This document shows positions 26,577 through 34,240 of a DNA stretch of 34,240 nucleotides, piece after piece. Source of the DNA: Acidobacteriota bacterium. Its GTDB lineage: Bacteria; Acidobacteriota; Terriglobia; Terriglobales; Acidobacteriaceae. The stretch's first letter is position 1. Every line of letters begins with the position of its first letter. Under the pieces are notes generated by a model. The model saw only the letters and a list, made by a program, of their open reading frames with translations, was not told where the DNA came from and made no database searches. Where the stretch lies: the NCBI GenBank assembly GCA_021793595.1, contig JAJYSL010000028.1, forward strand, positions 1 through 34,240, given 5' to 3'. The position numbers and the translations under genes are program-made.

Positions 26577-26842
26577 CCAAGTGATTGTAATTGACCGTTC
26601 CCGCCCGTCGAAGGTGTCTGCGCAACTGAATGTAAGTAGACGGGTTCTTAAGGAAATAAGAGCCGCGGAATGCTGGGGTCGGGTGGTATCGTAGCAGTAG
26701 CTATTTCTTGAGGTGGACGGAGCTGCAAGAGGCAGCCAGAACGCCTCATGAAGGCATCACTGTGTTTCCAATACCCGCGCAGGCGGAGCCAGCGGGCCAC
26801 TGCGCGGCGTTGAGTTTGCGGATCGACCTACAGGACGCGCGT

Positions 26843-28141
26843 GTGATTGACTGGCAACAACAGATTCTTATCGTCTCCCCCTTCTTTTACCCAGAATTGA
26901 TTTCCACGGGAAAGGCGAACCAGCACCTTGCGGAGGCGTTTGTCGCGGAGGGCCATGGGGTCACCGTGATCTGCTCTCATCCGCTGTATCCGGCATGGAT
27001 ACCGGAGCGAAGCGGCGCGCGTATTCAGGGAATGACGATTGTGCGCGGTGGCGCCGGTGTTCGCTACCCTAAAGCGATGCCGTTGCGGCGACTGAAGCTG
27101 GAAGCATGGTTTGCATTGTTTGCGGCCCGCAGCGTTTGGCGACGAAGAAAACAGGCCGACGTGGTGGTCAGTATTCTTCCGCCCAGCCTTTTCATTCTGT
27201 TTTTGAATCGCATTTTGCCGAAGCGCGTGCGGCGGGTGGCGGTGGTGCACGATCTGCAGGGCGTTTTGGCGGCGCAGGAAAATGGATTCGTGCGCCGCGC
27301 CATCATTCACCTGATCCATGCGGTCGAAAGCCGCGCGTTTCGGTCGCAGGATTTGTGCATATTTTTCTCCGAGGATATGGCGCGGATTGCGAAGCAATCC
27401 TATGGCTTAGATTCGGCGAAAATTGCCGTGCAATATCCATCGATCACGTTACCGGCAAGCTATAGCGCGATTGCGGCTGCTTCCACAGCGCATCATCTCG
27501 ACGCGCTGTTTCCACGTGACAAATTGCATGTGGTGTATTCCGGGGCGCTTGGTTACAAGCAGAATTCGCACCAGCTGGTCGCGTTGCTGCAACTGGCCGC
27601 GGAACATCATCCGGAGGTGCAGTTCCACGTACTTTCCGGCGGTCCGTTTTACGAAAGTCTGCGAGCTGAATACGAACAGCGGCCGGGACCGCGAGTGCAT
27701 TTTCATCCGCTGGTGGCGGAGCAGGATCTGGCAGAGTTGTACGCGCGTTCGGCGATCCAGATTATTCCCCAGGCGGAGGGAACTGAAAGCGCGGCGTTGC
27801 CGTCGAAGCTGCCAAACCTGTTGGCTGCAGGCGTGCATTTGCTGGCCATCTGCAGTTCCGGCAGTGAAGTGGAGCGCATGATTCAGATGGCAGGCACGGG
27901 CTCCATTGCGACGCGATGGGACGCGGATTTGTTCCTGACGCGGTTGAATGAGGCACTGGAGATTGTGCGGCGGGAATCGGCTTCCGTGCGGCGCGCCCGG
28001 GTGGAACCGCTGCTGGATCGGTTTTCCATTACGAATATGGTACGGCTGGCGACCGGGGAAAACGCGGCCCCAGAGGACCCGCGACCGATGAAGCGCGAAC
28101 CGGTGCGGGAAACGACGGCAGCCCAAAGCGAGGCTCGCTAG
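26843..28141 (+). CDS. GT4-family glycosyltransferase, WcaI-like
   Basis: Cytoplasmic or peripheral-membrane transferase with the two-domain GT-B fold, 432 residues from this start. The N-terminal half begins ILIVSPFFYPELISTGKANQ and contains VAVVHDLQG; the C-terminal half has LHVVYSGALGYKQNSHQLV and the nucleotide-sugar region ESAALPSKLPNLLAAG. Similar to colanic-acid WcaI proteins (fucosyl- or related transferases), consistent with the GDP-fucose synthase gene downstream. The start is uncertain: GTG 26843 has AGGA 7 nt upstream and fits the family start, while the frame extends to a TTG at 26708 through sequence with no family similarity. The tail after residue 410 is Arg/Glu-rich. Confidence 0.85.
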   Translation: MIDWQQQILIVSPFFYPELISTGKANQHLAEAFVAEGHGVTVICSHPLYPAWIPERSGARIQGMTIVRGGAGVRYPKAMPLRRLKLEAWFALFAARSVWRRRKQADVVVSILPPSLFILFLNRILPKRVRRVAVVHDLQGVLAAQENGFVRRAIIHLIHAVESRAFRSQDLCIFFSEDMARIAKQSYGLDSAKIAVQYPSITLPASYSAIAAASTAHHLDALFPRDKLHVVYSGALGYKQNSHQLVALLQLAAEHHPEVQFHVLSGGPFYESLRAEYEQRPGPRVHFHPLVAEQDLAELYARSAIQIIPQAEGTESAALPSKLPNLLAAGVHLLAICSSGSEVERMIQMAGTGSIATRWDADLFLTRLNEALEIVRRESASVRRARVEPLLDRFSITNMVRLATGENAAPEDPRPMKREPVRETTAAQSEAR

Positions 28142-28161
28142 ATGAAGGTTGGAGCGCCTGC

Positions 28162-29253
28162 ATGAACCTTCGCACCTGTGTGATTTTTGGTGGTACCGGA
28201 TGTATCGGCACACATATCGCCAAGCATCTGCTGGAACACACCGACGTTGAGCGCATTTACCTCGCCGACATTCATCCGCCTCGCCAGGAAGACTATGTGA
28301 AGCCGGTGTTGCGCTGGATGGAGTCGACGGATGGGGCTCTGCCGCGTGTGGTGTATGTTCCCTGTGACGTGCGTCTGCCGCTCGATGCAGTGCCGTTGCC
28401 GCAACAGGCGGACCTGATCATCAACCTGGCTGCGGTGCATCGCGAGCCGGGCCACGAGCCCAGTGAATACTACCAAACCAACCTGCCGGGCGCAGAGCAT
28501 ATTTGCGCGTATGCGACACATGCCGGATGTTTTCGGATCGTGTTTACCAGCAGCATCTCTCCCTATGGTTCGAGCGATGCGCCGAGAAATGAAGATTCCC
28601 TTCCAATACCCGAGACGGCGTACGGCGGTTCAAAGCTAGTGGCAGAAAAGATTCACATGGCGTGGCAGCACGCCAATCCAAACCGGCGATTGATTGTGCT
28701 GCGACCTGGCGTTGTGTTCGGACCGGGAGAACATGCCAATGTTGCGCGCCTGGTTCGCAGCCTGGCTCGTGGATATTTTCTCTACATGGGCAACCGAGGC
28801 ACACGCAAGGCGGGCGTGTATGTCAAGGAGTTGTGCGGCGTGATGCAGTTTGCGCTGAAGCACCAGGAAAAAACCGGAGAGCCGGTGTTGTTGTGGAATG
28901 TGTCGATGGATCCGCCGCCGACGCTGGAGGATTTTGTGAATGCGATTTGCGCGGCAACAAACTATCGCCATCCACGCTTGTCGTTGCCACGGAGTCTGCT
29001 GGTGGCCGCGTCCTATCCCGTGGCCGGCATCGCGCAACTGTTTGGAATTCACACGTCGGTGAATCCAGTGCGGATGCGGAAGCTTTCGCAGTCTACTTAT
29101 ATTGAGCCACTTCGTTTGCGGGAGGCAGGCTACCGATTCAACTACACGCTGGAACAGGCAATGATGGATTGGAAGCAGGACGCACCTGAGGATTTTATTG
29201 GGGCGGAGACGGCCGCACTGGAAGCTGCAGGGAGGGTGGCGCAAAAATCATGA
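28162..29253 (+). CDS. NAD-dependent epimerase/dehydratase (extended SDR)
   Basis: Nucleotide-sugar-modifying extended SDR, 363 residues. Cofactor motif GGTGCIG (10-16), the family NLAAVH segment (about 88-93), and the catalytic Y154/K158 pair (TAYGGSKLVAEK) are present; S131/S133 supply the catalytic Ser. LRPGVVFGPGEH follows. The ending is long and non-canonical compared with simple UDP-glucose epimerases, so the sugar is uncertain. The stop codon overlaps the next gene's ATG (ATGA), so translation is coupled to GDP-L-fucose synthase. It starts 20 bp after the glycosyltransferase. Confidence 0.9.
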   Translation: MNLRTCVIFGGTGCIGTHIAKHLLEHTDVERIYLADIHPPRQEDYVKPVLRWMESTDGALPRVVYVPCDVRLPLDAVPLPQQADLIINLAAVHREPGHEPSEYYQTNLPGAEHICAYATHAGCFRIVFTSSISPYGSSDAPRNEDSLPIPETAYGGSKLVAEKIHMAWQHANPNRRLIVLRPGVVFGPGEHANVARLVRSLARGYFLYMGNRGTRKAGVYVKELCGVMQFALKHQEKTGEPVLLWNVSMDPPPTLEDFVNAICAATNYRHPRLSLPRSLLVAASYPVAGIAQLFGIHTSVNPVRMRKLSQSTYIEPLRLREAGYRFNYTLEQAMMDWKQDAPEDFIGAETAALEAAGRVAQKS

Positions 29254-30251
29254 TGCATGCGTCGACAGGCGAGAATGGGATGCAGCCAGGGTCGCGAGTC
29301 TTTGTCGCAGGACATCGCGGGCTGGTCGGTTCCGCGATTTGCCGCCATCTAACGGCCGCGGGCTATGAGCGTTTGTTGATGCGCTCCAGCAGTGAGGTGG
29401 ACCTGACGGAGCGCAACGCGGTGTGGGAATTCTTCAAGAACCAGCGTCCGGAATATGTTGTGTTGGCGGCGGCGAAGGTGGGTGGAATCCAGGCCAACAG
29501 CAAATATCCGGTGGAATTTATTCGCGACAATCTCCTGATCCAAACCAACGTGATTGATGCTTGCTACGAATTCGGAGTGAGGCGACTGCTGTTTCTGGGC
29601 TCCAGTTGCATTTATCCCAAACTGTGTCCGCAGCCGATTCGGGAAGAGTATCTGTTAACCGGGCCGCTGGAGCCGACGAATCGTCCCTATGCTGTGGCGA
29701 AGATTGCCGGGATTGAACAATGCTGGGCCTACAACCGCGAATACGGAACCCGATTCCTGGCGGCGATGCCGACCAATCTGTATGGTCCCGAAGATAATTT
29801 CGATCTGGCAAACTCGCACGTGTTGCCCGCGTTGCTGCGCAAGATTGCAACCGCTAAAGCCGAGGGAGCCGGTCACGTTGAGGTCTGGGGTACGGGCACA
29901 CCACGCAGAGAATTCCTCTACAGCGACGATCTGGCGGAAGCGTGCGTTTTTCTGCTACAGCTTTCCGAAGAGAAACTCGACAGACTGCTGCAGGCAGATG
30001 GGCCGCCGCTGATCAACATTGGCGTTGGCGAGGACGTCAGCATTCGCGACCTGGCAGAGTTGATCGGCCGCCTGCTGGATTATAAAGGTGAGCTGACATT
30101 CAATACCGCACAGCCGGATGGTACGCCGCAAAAACTATTGGATGTGAGTCGCATTCGGTCGCTGGGCTGGAGCGCGAAGACCAGCCTTGAAGAGGGAATT
30201 CGGCGCACATATGCTGCGGCGAAAGAACAGCCGGGTTCCGGGGTAGTGTAG
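29250..30251 (+). CDS. fcl: GDP-L-fucose synthase
   Basis: Epimerase-reductase converting GDP-4-keto-6-deoxy-mannose to GDP-L-fucose, the last step to the fucosyl donor. 333 residues with FVAGHRGLVGSAICRHL (18-34), VLAAAKVGGIQANS, the family active-site region LGSSCIYPK (116-124) and Y147/K151 (RPYAVAKIAG). TNLYGPEDNFD and PRREFLYSDDLAEA follow, all typical of the WcaG/Fcl branch. The ATG overlaps the stop of the epimerase gene; an ATG at 29280 is an alternative. GDP-mannose dehydratase, its usual partner, is not in the window. Part of a probable surface-polysaccharide cluster with the two genes upstream. Confidence 0.95.
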   Translation: MMHASTGENGMQPGSRVFVAGHRGLVGSAICRHLTAAGYERLLMRSSSEVDLTERNAVWEFFKNQRPEYVVLAAAKVGGIQANSKYPVEFIRDNLLIQTNVIDACYEFGVRRLLFLGSSCIYPKLCPQPIREEYLLTGPLEPTNRPYAVAKIAGIEQCWAYNREYGTRFLAAMPTNLYGPEDNFDLANSHVLPALLRKIATAKAEGAGHVEVWGTGTPRREFLYSDDLAEACVFLLQLSEEKLDRLLQADGPPLINIGVGEDVSIRDLAELIGRLLDYKGELTFNTAQPDGTPQKLLDVSRIRSLGWSAKTSLEEGIRRTYAAAKEQPGSGVV

Positions 30252-30306
30252 CGTGTCGCGATTCCGATCAGGAAAAATCTTAGAGGCAAACGATAGGAGC
30301 AGTGCT

Positions 30307-31077
30307 ATGCGTGGCAGGATGCCGATTGTGTTTGTGATGACGGTCTTTCTGGTGCTGACTAGTGTAGCACGAGCGCAGAATACCCAAATGAATGATGACG
30401 AGCGCAGTGCGGCTGCTGATCTGCTGCAGGCCACCAATCAGGATCGATCGTCGCATGGGTTGGAGCCGCTGCATCCTAATCCCGCGTTGACGAAGGCCGC
30501 ATGGGAGCACGCGCAGCGCATGGTTGCATCGGGAAAGCTGTCGCATCAACTGCCAGGCGAGCCGGACATTATTGTGCGTGTGCGACAGGTGGGATTGCAT
30601 TGCAGCACGGTTGCGGAGAATGTTGCAGAAGCTCCCACAGCCTGGCAGATCAACGATGAATGGATGCATTCGCCGCCGCATCGCGCGAACCTGCTGGATG
30701 CGCGAGTGAACACGGTGGGCATTGCGATTGTGCAACGTCGCGGCGAATTGTATGCGGTGGAAGATTTTGCTCGCGCCGTTCCATCCATGTCGCGCCCGCA
30801 GCAGGAACAACAAGTCGCTTCGCAGCTGGCACGACGTGGAATTCATGTGCGGCAAGGAGATGCGTTAGCCGAAAGCTACTGTGGTGGAACCCCAAGGAGA
30901 ACGCGGCCATTGCCAGCGTTAGTGGTGCGGTATAGTACCGTGGACCTGAGTCAGCTTCCGGTCAGGGTGGCGCAGGGAATTGGCAACGGCGCCTACCATA
31001 GCGCGGTGGTCGGAGCGTGCAGCCCAGCGGATCAGAATGGATTTACCGCGTATCAAATCGTGATTCTGCTGTATTGA
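30307..31077 (+). CDS. Secreted CAP-domain (SCP-like) protein
   Basis: A 256-residue exported protein, signal peptide about 1-24 (MPIVFVMTVFLVLTSVARAQ). The CAP domain (about 35-165) shows NQDRSSHGLEPLHPNPALTK, HAQRMVASGKLSH, VAENVAEAPTA and INDEWMHSPPHRANLLD; the His and Glu residues of the CAP cleft are kept. A C-terminal region of about 90 residues is unassigned. Bacterial CAP proteins are usually extracytoplasmic and of unclear biochemistry. ATG 30307 is preferred because AGGAG lies 7 nt upstream; the frame opens at GTG 30253. It starts 55 bp after the fucose synthase gene and may belong to the same transcript. Confidence 0.88.
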   Translation: MRGRMPIVFVMTVFLVLTSVARAQNTQMNDDERSAAADLLQATNQDRSSHGLEPLHPNPALTKAAWEHAQRMVASGKLSHQLPGEPDIIVRVRQVGLHCSTVAENVAEAPTAWQINDEWMHSPPHRANLLDARVNTVGIAIVQRRGELYAVEDFARAVPSMSRPQQEQQVASQLARRGIHVRQGDALAESYCGGTPRRTRPLPALVVRYSTVDLSQLPVRVAQGIGNGAYHSAVVGACSPADQNGFTAYQIVILLY

Positions 31078-31087
31078 CGCGGAGTCG

Positions 31088-31636
31088 TCAGGAAGCCGGA
31101 CCAGTTGGCTCCATATCCAGCAGATTGTTAAACCGGTTGAAATAATTGAACAATCCGATGGCGGTCATCAGTTCGACAACTTCGCCTTCAGAGAATATGT
31201 CGCGAACCTGCTGCCATTGCCATTCGGTGAATGGGCCTTCGTTGCGCGTCATCCACTCCGCCAGTTGCAGCGCCACTTTTTCCTGATGCGTAAAGTCGCT
31301 ACGATCGGCGTAGTCGGCCAGATTCACCAACTGGTCGACGCTCCATCCCAGCTTTTTGCAAATCCGCGAGTGCGACGCCAGGCAGTAGGTGCACTGGTTT
31401 AACTGCGAGGTGCGCACGATGACCAGTTCCTTCAGCTTGAGCGGCAGGGTACCGGTGTGCAGGATAGCCTCAAAATGCGCGATCATGGTCTCAAAAATCT
31501 TGGGCCGGTGAGCGACGGTGCGAAACATGTTGGGCACATTTCCGCGCTGCTGCAGGTAGCGATCATAGATGGCGCCGGTCTCAGCTGTGACCTGGTCGCG
31601 GTTTAATCGCGAAATTCTGGGGGCAATGCTCTCCAT
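31088..31636 (-). CDS. AhpD-like carboxymuconolactone decarboxylase-family protein
   Basis: A 182-residue helical protein of the AhpD/CMD family, with CxxC in SQLNQCTYCLASHSR (about 79-93) and the following His, the peroxidase-type active site in which the cysteines reduce peroxides via a proton relay. PNMFRTVAHRP and GTLPLKLKELVIVRTS precede it, as in 'peroxidase-related' proteins. It converges with the CAP gene, 10 bp apart. Likely a peroxide-reducing enzyme, but reductant and substrate are not evident. Confidence 0.88.
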   Translation of the reverse strand: MESIAPRISRLNRDQVTAETGAIYDRYLQQRGNVPNMFRTVAHRPKIFETMIAHFEAILHTGTLPLKLKELVIVRTSQLNQCTYCLASHSRICKKLGWSVDQLVNLADYADRSDFTHQEKVALQLAEWMTRNEGPFTEWQWQQVRDIFSEGEVVELMTAIGLFNYFNRFNNLLDMEPTGPAS

Positions 31637-31735
31637 TCATCTTCTCCAGTTTTGATGATAGCAATCGAGATTGTCGCGGGTGACGGCGCGCGATGGAAAG
31701 CCGTTACGAAAAACAGAAAATATTAGGGGATCGCT

Positions 31736-31764
31736 TTGACGATGGTTCGGCGATTTGTTACCTT
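31736..31764 (+). promoter_or_regulatory. tRNA-Asn promoter
   Basis: TTGACG (31736-31741), 17-nt spacer, TACCTT (31759-31764). The -35 differs from consensus at one base. It lies 32 nt upstream of the mature tRNA start, a plausible position for the tRNA transcript. Confidence 0.5.
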
Positions 31765-31795
31765 ACGACATAGACGAATCCCATCGCGTCCTCCA

Positions 31796-33186
<1,391 letters not shown>

Positions 33187-33187
<1 letters not shown>

Positions 33188-33576
33188 TACTTTTCTCCTG
33201 TTTCCATGGGCTCAGGACAGCCCATCGCCAGTTTGACGAGCGAAGCCAGTTTGCAAATCTTTGTGTTGGTGAGCGGACGCTGCCCTGGCTCCGGCTCCCG
33301 TAGATTCGCCCGCAGGACCACAGCGATGTTGTCTGCCTGGGCGGAGCAATCCATGCGCAGTCCTGTTTCGCCAGCATGGAGCAACAGGTGAGCAGGTCCG
33401 AGCTTGTGGATCGATGTTGACAGCGGAATCACAAGAACCGAGGAGGCACGCTCATGTTGATTCCGCGCATTGGGCGAGACGATAATCACGGGCCTGCGTC
33501 CCTTCTCCGGCGGATCGGTATGGAAGTTTGTCCACCAGATCTCACCGCGCTGCGGAAATCGCTGTGCCGTTGGCAT
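33187..33576 (-). CDS. MazF/PemK-family toxin (mRNA interferase)
   Basis: Ribosome-independent endoribonuclease of the MazF/PemK family, 129 residues. Characteristic features are RGEIWWTNFHTDPPEKGRRP at 10-29 with the catalytic Arg in the following RPVIIVSP, the LVIPLST strand (about 48-54), and DCSAQADNIAVVLRANL. The ATG at 33576 starts 2 nt after the antitoxin stop (33579); AAGGA about 10-12 nt upstream lies within the antitoxin end. A longer open frame to 33624 is not used. Its TAA overlaps the integrase ATG (TAATG), an uncommon tie between toxin and integrase translation. Confidence 0.93.
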
Positions 33577-33578
33577 GG

Positions 33579-33860
33579 TCAGTGCGCTTCCTTTGCGAGT
33601 TGCGACTCTGCGAATCTTCCCCATGCGCTCTCCTCAGCTACTTCATCCTCACTAAGAGAATCGTAGTAATCCGCGTAGGCAGCTTCAATGGCTTTTTGCT
33701 GCCGCACCGCCATGAGTTCACTGAGAAGCGCGTCCAAGGTTTCCGACTCCGAGTTGGATTTTCGTTCCTTGCAGCTCCGGCGAATGAAAGAGTCTGATTC
33801 TACGGAGATGCTGAAGCTCTTCTTGATCTTGCGGCCCATCTTGGGCGATGTGGTAGGCAT
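33579..33860 (-). CDS. Antitoxin of the MazF-like pair (ribbon-helix-helix-like)
   Basis: A 93-residue acidic protein, MPTTSPKMGRKIKKSFSISV at the start: a short basic beta-strand (KKSFSISV) followed by two helices, the layout of ribbon-helix-helix DNA-binding antitoxins, then an acidic tail (AYADYYDSLSEDEVAEESAW) suited to binding and neutralising the toxin. It could also be MazE-like; the fold is inferred from pattern only. ATG 33860 has a weak GGTGAG upstream; the longer frame to 33899 covers the predicted promoter and is not used. It precedes the toxin by 2 nt, as in most TA operons. Confidence 0.8.
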   Translation of the reverse strand: MPTTSPKMGRKIKKSFSISVESDSFIRRSCKERKSNSESETLDALLSELMAVRQQKAIEAAYADYYDSLSEDEVAEESAWGRFAESQLAKEAH

Positions 33861-33875
33861 AGTCTCACCACAAGT

Positions 33876-33904
33876 AGTATATCCGGTAAGAATAGCCATG
33901 CCAA
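33876..33904 (-). promoter_or_regulatory. Promoter for the antitoxin-toxin-integrase operon
   Basis: On the minus strand TTGGCA (33899-33904), 17-nt spacer, TATACT (33876-33881), ending 16 nt before the antitoxin ATG at 33860. A good sigma70 match. No clear palindrome was found here for antitoxin binding. The short leader fits a tightly autoregulated TA promoter. Confidence 0.55.
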
Positions 33905-33920
33905 CGCCCGCAGCCTATAT

Positions 33921-34169
33921 CTACCGTCTGAAAGCCGCACGTCGCACAGGAGCGAGCTGCTCTGAGGCGGGGCCTATCCGTGGTGTTCCCGCGCCGCCCG
34001 CCGGTTGGGCCTGCTCCCAGGCGGTAAGTTCTTCTTCGTCATAGCGAACGAGGGAGCCAAACTTGTGATATTTCGGTCCCTTGTTTTCCAGCCGCCAACG
34101 GCGAAGTGTGCCGAGACTGATCTGCGTTCGCTCGGCAACATCAAACTCGGTGAGAAATCGTGTGCTCAT
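33921..34169 (-). CDS. Helix-turn-helix excisionase (Xis/AlpA-like)
   Basis: An 82-residue DNA-binding protein of the MerR-like HTH_17 excisionase group: FLTEFDVAERTQISLGTLRR is the helix-turn-helix (about 5-24), followed by GPKYHKFGSLVRYDEEELTA, the wing and C-terminal helix. Such proteins help the integrase to excise elements or activate int genes. The rest is a Pro/Ala/Arg-rich tail. It lies 60 bp upstream of the antitoxin promoter region on the same strand, so int, TA pair and xis form one module at the element end. Confidence 0.85.
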   Translation of the reverse strand: MSTRFLTEFDVAERTQISLGTLRRWRLENKGPKYHKFGSLVRYDEEELTAWEQAQPAGGAGTPRIGPASEQLAPVRRAAFRR

Positions 34170-34240
34170 CAGTGCAGCTCCCTACGCAAGGATGATCGAG
34201 TGCGGCAAACATCGTCGCATGTACGGGCAATCATGCTCAG

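Overview
The window looks like a chromosomal segment of a soil-type Acidobacteriota (Terriglobia/Acidobacteriales-like) bacterium. This is inferred from the gene repertoire and a moderately high GC content judged by eye; no database search was possible. The repertoire includes an MlaEF transporter next to a phosphofructokinase, a PSMA-like M28 peptidase, a secreted STN-domain protein, a family-47 mannosidase, a pyruvoyl arginine decarboxylase, and groESL with a CIRCE operator.

Layout. 1-4504 (minus): M28 peptidase, then mlaE, mlaF and the start of a 6-phosphofructokinase gene cut by the window edge. 4702-9526: MOSC protein (+), CPBP membrane protease and uvrA (-), two very small reading frames (+). 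9640-11828: secreted STN/His-rich protein (-), nitroreductase and Nudix hydrolase (+). 11825-14530 (minus): pdaD-aguB-aguA, a complete arginine to agmatine to N-carbamoylputrescine to putrescine route. 14781-17438 (minus): Dpp/Opp-type ABC ATPase, outer-membrane beta-barrel protein, YfdX-like periplasmic protein. 17616-19876 (minus): groES-groEL with a sigma70-like promoter, CIRCE operator and a strong terminator. 19992-20432: a frameshifted, 5'-truncated DUF2239 pseudogene. 20482-25219: small secreted protein, SDR oxidoreductase, GH47 mannosidase, DUF4142 protein (-), purU. 25271-26576 (minus): DppC-type permease coupled to a YfcE-like phosphoesterase. 26843-31077 (plus): WcaI-like glycosyltransferase, NAD-dependent epimerase, GDP-L-fucose synthase and a CAP-domain protein, which look like a surface-glycan cluster. 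31088-31636: AhpD-like protein (-).

31797-34240 is the end of an integrated element. A tRNA-Asn(GTT) gene is followed, on the opposite strand, by a tyrosine integrase whose reading frame runs back into the tRNA. Upstream of the integrase lie a MazF/PemK toxin, its antitoxin and an Xis/AlpA-like helix-turn-helix protein. Toxin and integrase share a TAATG stop/start overlap, so the toxin-antitoxin pair and the integrase are probably one transcription unit. A 25-bp direct repeat in the integrase 3' end, next to the tRNA, is a candidate pair of arm-type integrase-binding sites. The rest of the element, including attR, lies beyond the right edge. This module is the most interesting part of the window.
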